DNA of 9,545 nucleotides from Clostridia bacterium. GTDB taxonomy: Bacteria; Bacillota_A; Clostridia; Oscillospirales; Butyricicoccaceae. The stretch spans positions 1 to 9,545 of the forward strand of contig JAFOHJ010000158.1 in assembly GCA_017421885.1 (NCBI GenBank). Reading direction: 5' to 3'. Both the position numbers and the translations under genes were made by a program. Below, piece after piece: positions 5,295-9,545 of the stretch. Within the stretch, counting starts at the first letter, position 1. Each line of letters begins with the position of its first letter. The notes below the pieces were generated by a model, which was given only the letters and a program-made list of their open reading frames with translations, was not told where the DNA came from and made no database searches.

Positions 5295-6326
5295 TTAAGA
5301 GCGGATGGCCATGTCGCCCTTCTTGACCCAGCCGATGTGGCGTAGGAAGCGGTCGATGGGGAGACAGATAATAATGGGAAGAATGATATGGACAAAGAGC
5401 ATCATGAGCAGAGTGGGAACGGCACCGTGGGTGGGAGCCATGTCGGAGAACATGCTTATCTGGCCGACAAGGCCGCTGGTGCCCATACCTGCGCCGGCAG
5501 GAATGCTGGTCATGCGGAAGAGCTGCGAGCTTACTGCACCGGTGATCGCGCTGGCAGCTGTGGGAGCGATCCAGATTCGGGGATTGCGCATGATATTGGG
5601 GACCTGAAGCATAGATGTGCCAATGCCCTGAGAAATAAGACCCGAAAAACCGTTATCGCACCAGCTGATAACGGCAAAGCCCACCATCTGAGCCGAACAT
5701 CCGGCTGTTGCGGCACCTGCGGCAAGGCCGGAGAGGCCCAGCATGATGCAGAGGGCGGCAGAGCTGATGGGGAGGGTGAGAACTATGCCGACGATGGTGC
5801 CGACAGCAACGCCCATGGGAAGAGGTGCCATATATGTGGCCGAGTTGACGGTATCACCCAGCCAAGTCATGAATTCGTTGATGTAGGGGCCTACCCAGGA
5901 ACCTGCAAGTCCGCCGCAGACGATGGTAACGATGGGAGTGACGATGATATCGACAGGGGTCTTTTTGGAAACAAGGCTGCCCATTTCGCTGCCAATGACA
6001 GCGGCGATATAGGCTCCGACCGGGCCGCCCATTTCGTATCCTACAGCACCGCAGGCAGCGCAGGAGAACATAACCAGGTTGTCGGCATTAAGGCCGCGGG
6101 AGATGGCAACACCGATGGCAGCGCCTACTACCGGCGAGGTAGCGGCCAGCACTCCGGTCACAGCGGAAAGAAAGCTGAGGCCGGGAAGCTTGGACAGCTG
6201 TGAGATGATCAGACCTATGATAAGCGAAGCGAAGAGGCCGAGGGCCATCGCGCTCATAGCATCGATAAAATAACGTTTGAAAATTGTAGAGACTACAGAC
6301 TGGTTTTTTGCTTTTGCTTTAGTCAT
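5295..6326 (-). CDS. PTS transporter subunit IIC, PfoR-like (PTS_EIIC_2 family)
   Basis: A 343-residue polytopic membrane protein with about eight to ten hydrophobic segments, beginning after a basic N terminus (MTKAKAKNQS). Family landmarks are KKTPVDIIVTPIV (121-133), GVAVGTIVGIVLTLPISSAA (172-191), CSAQMVGFAV (210-219), QGIGTSMLQVPNIMRNP (233-249), then IWIAPTAASAITG. These identify the PF13303 / COG3641 group that includes PfoR of Clostridium perfringens, first reported as a regulator of perfringolysin O but membrane-like in sequence. There is no IIA or IIB domain and none nearby, so phosphotransfer partners, if used, are encoded elsewhere. The substrate is unknown. The ATG (6324-6326) has a weak GGATGTG ribosome binding site about eight bases upstream. 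It is divergent from the SLH glycosidase gene and upstream of the amidase gene. Confidence 0.9.
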   Translation of the reverse strand: MTKAKAKNQSVVSTIFKRYFIDAMSAMALGLFASLIIGLIISQLSKLPGLSFLSAVTGVLAATSPVVGAAIGVAISRGLNADNLVMFSCAACGAVGYEMGGPVGAYIAAVIGSEMGSLVSKKTPVDIIVTPIVTIVCGGLAGSWVGPYINEFMTWLGDTVNSATYMAPLPMGVAVGTIVGIVLTLPISSAALCIMLGLSGLAAGAATAGCSAQMVGFAVISWCDNGFSGLISQGIGTSMLQVPNIMRNPRIWIAPTAASAITGAVSSQLFRMTSIPAGAGMGTSGLVGQISMFSDMAPTHGAVPTLLMMLFVHIILPIIICLPIDRFLRHIGWVKKGDMAIRS

Positions 6327-6388
6327 ATTTTCACATCCGTTTCATTTTTTTGGCTTACAGATTTATTAACAGGAAATCTTACCCTAAA

Positions 6389-6418
6389 AGTATATCACAA
6401 TAAAGCGGCAAATGTAAC
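6389..6418 (-). promoter_or_regulatory. Candidate promoter of the PTS IIC gene
   Basis: The minus strand has -10 TATACT (complement of 6389-6394, five of six positions) with GTTACA (complement of 6413-6418, four of six) at an 18-base spacing. The leader would be about 56 bases. This is the best-matching pair seen in the divergent spacer, but AT-rich sequence gives chance matches. Confidence 0.4.
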
Positions 6419-6441
6419 CCGGTTTATGGCAAGATTGTATA

Positions 6442-6470
6442 TGGATTTGAGGATAAGATTTATATATAAT
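6442..6470 (+). promoter_or_regulatory. Weak candidate promoter for the SLH glycosidase gene
   Basis: A perfect TATAAT (6465-6470) lies 17 bases after TGGATT (6442-6447, three of six -35 positions). It would give a leader of about 107 bases. An alternative -10, TAATAT (6538-6543), has no acceptable -35. The leader holds an 8-base palindrome TTGGCCAA (6502-6509) and a small GGCA/TGCC repeat, but no riboswitch-like fold that I can recognise. Confidence 0.3.
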
Positions 6471-6583
6471 TAATTTGATAATTTGAAGATTTTCTTAATT
6501 TTTGGCCAATGCGGCACAAAATGCCCGTAAAATAGTCTAATATATACAGGCAATACCCACCCCAAAAGACGAAAGGAGTCTTA

Positions 6584-9538
6584 ATGAAAAGAAGTATAAG
6601 AAGCACAGCGGCAGCACTTGCCCTTGGCATGGGCCTTACGGCAATGCCTATACCGAGCCTTGCTGCAGACCTGGAATACGAACGTACATATGAACTGTCC
6701 CATGGCCTGACCATGGAATACAGCAAAACTCTGACCGCATCGGGAATAAAAGGGCAGAGTTATATATATGAATACGAGCCGGGCGAGAAGACCGGTGTTA
6801 TCGTAGCTTACGGCGACGAGCTTTATGGCAAATCCAATGTGAATAAAGTGGTTAATTACGTTGAAAAGCAGGGATACACCGTTATGGCGGCCGTAAACGG
6901 CGATTTTTTCAGTGTATCGAGTGGTATTCCTACAGGACTCGTGGTTCGCGAAGGCAGGCTTATATCCTCTGACGGTGCATGGAACGCCGTTGGATTCTAT
7001 GAAGATGGCACCGCTATCGTGGGAACACCCAAGCTGGATATCACATTTTCGGTAAACGGAGGCCAGAGGTTCCCCATCGCGGGCTTTAACAAGGTTCGCG
7101 ACGGAAAAGGTGCTTTTCTCTATTCGGGCGACTATGGCCCCTCCACTTATCTCAGCGCTGAGGGCCCCGTTGTCATTATGAAAAAGACCGACAGCGATGA
7201 TCAGATGACCATTGGCGCATCTATGGTCCTTGAAGTCGTTGAAGCAGGAGTGTCCAAGGGTGCCAGCAGACTGGATGACGACACATTTGTGCTCACTCAT
7301 CAGAAGGCTGTGTCACTTGGTATCGATCTAACGACCCTTCAGACGGGTGATCTTGTTACAATTTATACGGGCACACGCAGCGAAGGCTGGGAGGATGTGT
7401 ATTATGCCTGCGGAGGCGGCGACCTGCTGGTTCAGAACGGCAGCCTGACCTCAGCCGGTGCAGCATCGTCTGCCAGAGGTCCACGCACCATGCTGGGCAT
7501 TGATAAACGAGGCAAGGTATCGATCCTTGTCTGCGACGGACGAAGCGGCAGCTCGGGCGGCATGACACTTTCGGAGGGCGCAAAGGAGCTTGTTGACCGC
7601 GGCTGTGAGACGGTAATAAATCTTGACGGCGGCGGATCTTCCATCGCCTCGGCACGCTATCCCGGATACGAAAACTCGAATGTGGTTTCTGAGCCTTCTG
7701 ACGGCACACCGCGCGACTGTGCAACATATATCGTATTTGTAAATGAGGGCAGCGACAACGGCAGAGAATATGGCGTGTCGGTCTATCCCAAAGATGCCCT
7801 TGTACTTGCCGGCGGCAGCATCGGACTTGAAGCCAAGTCGTACAACAAGGATTATTTCCCCATAGAAAGCTATCAGAGCGGCTTCACCATCGAAGAAGGC
7901 GGAGGATATATCGAAGGCAATGTCCTGACCCTGCCCGAATACGGCTGTGAAGTAGTTGTCACGAATAATGCCGTTGGCAGGTGCGACGAGGCTGTTATTA
8001 CAGCGGTGGATGAGCCCAAAACTCTCGAGGTTGTCAAGAAGGGCTCGCAGAGTGCCCTTAAGTCGATCAGCCTTGAGGGCGGCGACAGTGTCGACCTCGA
8101 CGTTGTGGTTACCGACGGCCTCAGGACCATCATCTCGACCGACGATCAGTTCGAGTTTGAGGTGAGCGGAAATATCGGCGAGATCACATCCGACGGACGC
8201 TTTATGGCGGCCGATGTTCAGGGTATGAGCGGCTCGGTGACTGTATCCTATGGTGATATGTCTAAGACGGTCAAAGTGACCGTCGGCAAAGCACCCGAGG
8301 TGGTGTGCGGCTTCGAGAAGCCGATGACTTTCACACCTTCGGCAATAGAAACTGCCGAGGCTTCGGCATCGGTAAGCCTTATTCCCGATAATGCACGATA
8401 TGGCATGGGCAGCCTTTCCCTTAAAGCCAAAACAGGCGAGGAGGCCAGCGGAGTTTCTTTTGTATCCGATAAAAAGATCACACTTACTTCGGGCATGAAG
8501 CAGCTGACCTTCACGGCAAAGGGCAGCGGCAGCTGGAATATTGATTTCAGGACATCTTCGGACATAGTTTCGCGCAGTTTTGAATGCGGCGCAGGATGGA
8601 CCTTCAACACGGTGTCGGTGCCTTCGGGAGCAACGGCAGTAGAGGGCTTCAGCATCCTTCTTGCAGAGGGAACCGAGGCTGAGGTGTATATTGACCAGCT
8701 TATCGGCCATTTCGGCAGCGCAAGAGCCGATAACACATCTCCCAAAATAAACGAGCTTTATACCGACGGCGATGTGGTGCTTCAGATCACCGATAATGGC
8801 ATATACTCTCTTGAAAGCGAGAATGTTACGGTAAGGCTGGATGGTGAAAGCTACAGCGGATTTGCCTTTGACGGCATCTCGGGCGTTCTGCAGATCACAA
8901 TGCCCGAGGATGGCCTTATGCACAAGCTGACTGTTGAGGTGAGCGACTATTTCGGCAATCTCAGCCGTTATTCAATCACCGCAGGCGAGAAACCCTCGGG
9001 TCCCTTCGGCGATATTTCGGGTCATTGGGCAGAGAAGGAGATACATTATCTCCACAATGAGGGCGTGTTTACAGCCGATGCCACATTCAGGCCCCAGAGC
9101 AGCGCCACAAACGAGATGATTGCGACCATGATCTCGAGATATATGGGCATTGACACATCAAAGTATGAGAATGTCGTGCTGCCATATGCCGACCTTGACA
9201 AGGTTCACGACTGGGCACTGCCTCACCTCAAGGCGCTTTACAGCCTCGGCATCATGCAGGGCGGCAGCGATGCCTCGGGCAATATATGGTTCTATCCTCT
9301 TGATGCAGCCAACCGCGGCAGGGTGATGACGGTTCTGGGTCGAACTATCGAGCGAGGCTACAGCTATGAGACGGCATCCTACAGTGATTTCGCATCGGTC
9401 CCCTCATGGGCAAAGGACCATATCTCGCTGCTCAGCCATCTTGGCATAGTCAACGGCTATGGCGGCGGCAATGAGGTTAAGGCCAATGCGGGCATTTCAC
9501 GCGCCGAGATCGCAGCTCTTCTTTACAGACTTTATTAA
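6584..9538 (+). CDS. Secreted SLH-anchored phosphodiester glycosidase (NAGPA domain) protein
   Basis: A complete 984-residue exported protein. Signal peptide at 1-28 (MKRSIRS, hydrophobic core, cleavage probably in SLAA before D29). The NAGPA domain spans about 70-388: AAVNGDFF (102-109), GIPTGLVVREG (114-124), RTMLGIDKRG (301-310), DGRSGSSGGMTL (318-329), then RGCETVINLDGGGSS (339-353). This family hydrolyses sugar-1-phosphodiester bonds; the mammalian member uncovers mannose-6-phosphate by releasing GlcNAc. The bacterial substrate here is unknown, and wall glycopolymers are a guess. Then come about 390-475 (unassigned, beta-rich), about 480-568 (bacterial Ig-like), about 572-712 (jelly-roll, carbohydrate-binding-like, ending in EVYIDQL) and about 718-800 (Ig-like). 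Three SLH repeats follow: about 807-855, 866-924 and 933-984. Only the third keeps a near-canonical ITRAE motif (ISRAE). The ATG has AAAGGAG five bases upstream. SLH domains bind wall polysaccharide, so the enzyme should sit on the cell surface. Confidence 0.93.
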   Translation: MKRSIRSTAAALALGMGLTAMPIPSLAADLEYERTYELSHGLTMEYSKTLTASGIKGQSYIYEYEPGEKTGVIVAYGDELYGKSNVNKVVNYVEKQGYTVMAAVNGDFFSVSSGIPTGLVVREGRLISSDGAWNAVGFYEDGTAIVGTPKLDITFSVNGGQRFPIAGFNKVRDGKGAFLYSGDYGPSTYLSAEGPVVIMKKTDSDDQMTIGASMVLEVVEAGVSKGASRLDDDTFVLTHQKAVSLGIDLTTLQTGDLVTIYTGTRSEGWEDVYYACGGGDLLVQNGSLTSAGAASSARGPRTMLGIDKRGKVSILVCDGRSGSSGGMTLSEGAKELVDRGCETVINLDGGGSSIASARYPGYENSNVVSEPSDGTPRDCATYIVFVNEGSDNGREYGVSVYPKDALVLAGGSIGLEAKSYNKDYFPIESYQSGFTIEEGGGYIEGNVLTLPEYGCEVVVTNNAVGRCDEAVITAVDEPKTLEVVKKGSQSALKSISLEGGDSVDLDVVVTDGLRTIISTDDQFEFEVSGNIGEITSDGRFMAADVQGMSGSVTVSYGDMSKTVKVTVGKAPEVVCGFEKPMTFTPSAIETAEASASVSLIPDNARYGMGSLSLKAKTGEEASGVSFVSDKKITLTSGMKQLTFTAKGSGSWNIDFRTSSDIVSRSFECGAGWTFNTVSVPSGATAVEGFSILLAEGTEAEVYIDQLIGHFGSARADNTSPKINELYTDGDVVLQITDNGIYSLESENVTVRLDGESYSGFAFDGISGVLQITMPEDGLMHKLTVEVSDYFGNLSRYSITAGEKPSGPFGDISGHWAEKEIHYLHNEGVFTADATFRPQSSATNEMIATMISRYMGIDTSKYENVVLPYADLDKVHDWALPHLKALYSLGIMQGGSDASGNIWFYPLDAANRGRVMTVLGRTIERGYSYETASYSDFASVPSWAKDHISLLSHLGIVNGYGGGNEVKANAGISRAEIAALLYRLY

Positions 9539-9545
9539 ATGAAAA

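Noticed and set aside
5388..6203. 271-codon plus-strand frame rich in Gly, Asp, His and Ser
   Set aside because: It is the complement of hydrophobic codons in the PTS IIC gene; no start signal or domain.
6324..6345. Tiny ORF (Met-Lys-Arg-Met-stop) overlapping the PTS IIC start as a leader peptide
   Set aside because: Four codons, no ribosome binding site, and no attenuator fold; it is expected by chance.
6503..6526. Possible sigma-54 promoter (TTGGCC / CGGCAC ... TGCCC)
   Set aside because: The GG and GC elements are not 12 bases apart in any register (10 for the best pair), and no sigma-54 activator is visible.
7451..8923. 490-codon open frame on the minus strand inside the SLH glycosidase gene
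   Set aside because: It is antisense to clear NAGPA and Ig-like domain sequence, is Cys/Arg/His-rich without pattern, and has no plausible start signals.

Overview
The window looks like chromosomal DNA of a low-to-mid GC Gram-positive Clostridia-type bacterium (Bacillota, possibly a gut Oscillospirales relative). The grounds are strong AGGAGG-type ribosome binding sites, AT-rich spacers with sigma-A-like promoters, a C-terminal S-layer homology (SLH) cell-wall anchor, a membrane-anchored Amidase_3 and a Gram-positive-type TcdA. The taxon is inferred, not shown.

Layout, left to right. The C-terminal part of an unrecognised plus-strand gene runs in from the left edge and ends at a bidirectional hairpin terminator. 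Three minus-strand genes follow, each apparently its own unit: a TIM-barrel metal-dependent amidohydrolase (TTG start, promoter carrying a palindrome), a small zinc-ribbon protein with two kinds of internal tandem repeat, and an M20 (AbgB/M20D-like) metallopeptidase. A divergent intergenic region then gives a plus-strand tcdA (ThiF/E1-like tRNA t6A dehydratase). It ends at a convergent terminator shared with a minus-strand pair: a single-pass N-acetylmuramoyl-L-alanine amidase and, upstream of it, a PfoR-like PTS IIC membrane protein. The right third is one large plus-strand gene for a secreted protein with an N-terminal phosphodiester glycosidase (NAGPA) domain, beta-rich middle domains and three C-terminal SLH domains. 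It ends six bases before the window edge.

How the genes relate: most are single-gene units separated by promoters and terminators, so no multi-gene pathway is proven. The right half has an envelope theme: a peptidoglycan amidase, a PTS-type permease and an SLH-anchored phosphodiester glycosidase. The permease and the glycosidase are transcribed divergently from one 257-base spacer.

I see no mobile element, CRISPR array, rRNA, tRNA or phage gene. No spacer exceeds 300 bases. The least ordinary object is the zinc-ribbon protein: an 11-residue amphipathic repeat, a helical middle and a 12-residue Cys/His-rich tandem repeat set between two zinc ribbons. I do not find a convincing new multi-gene system.
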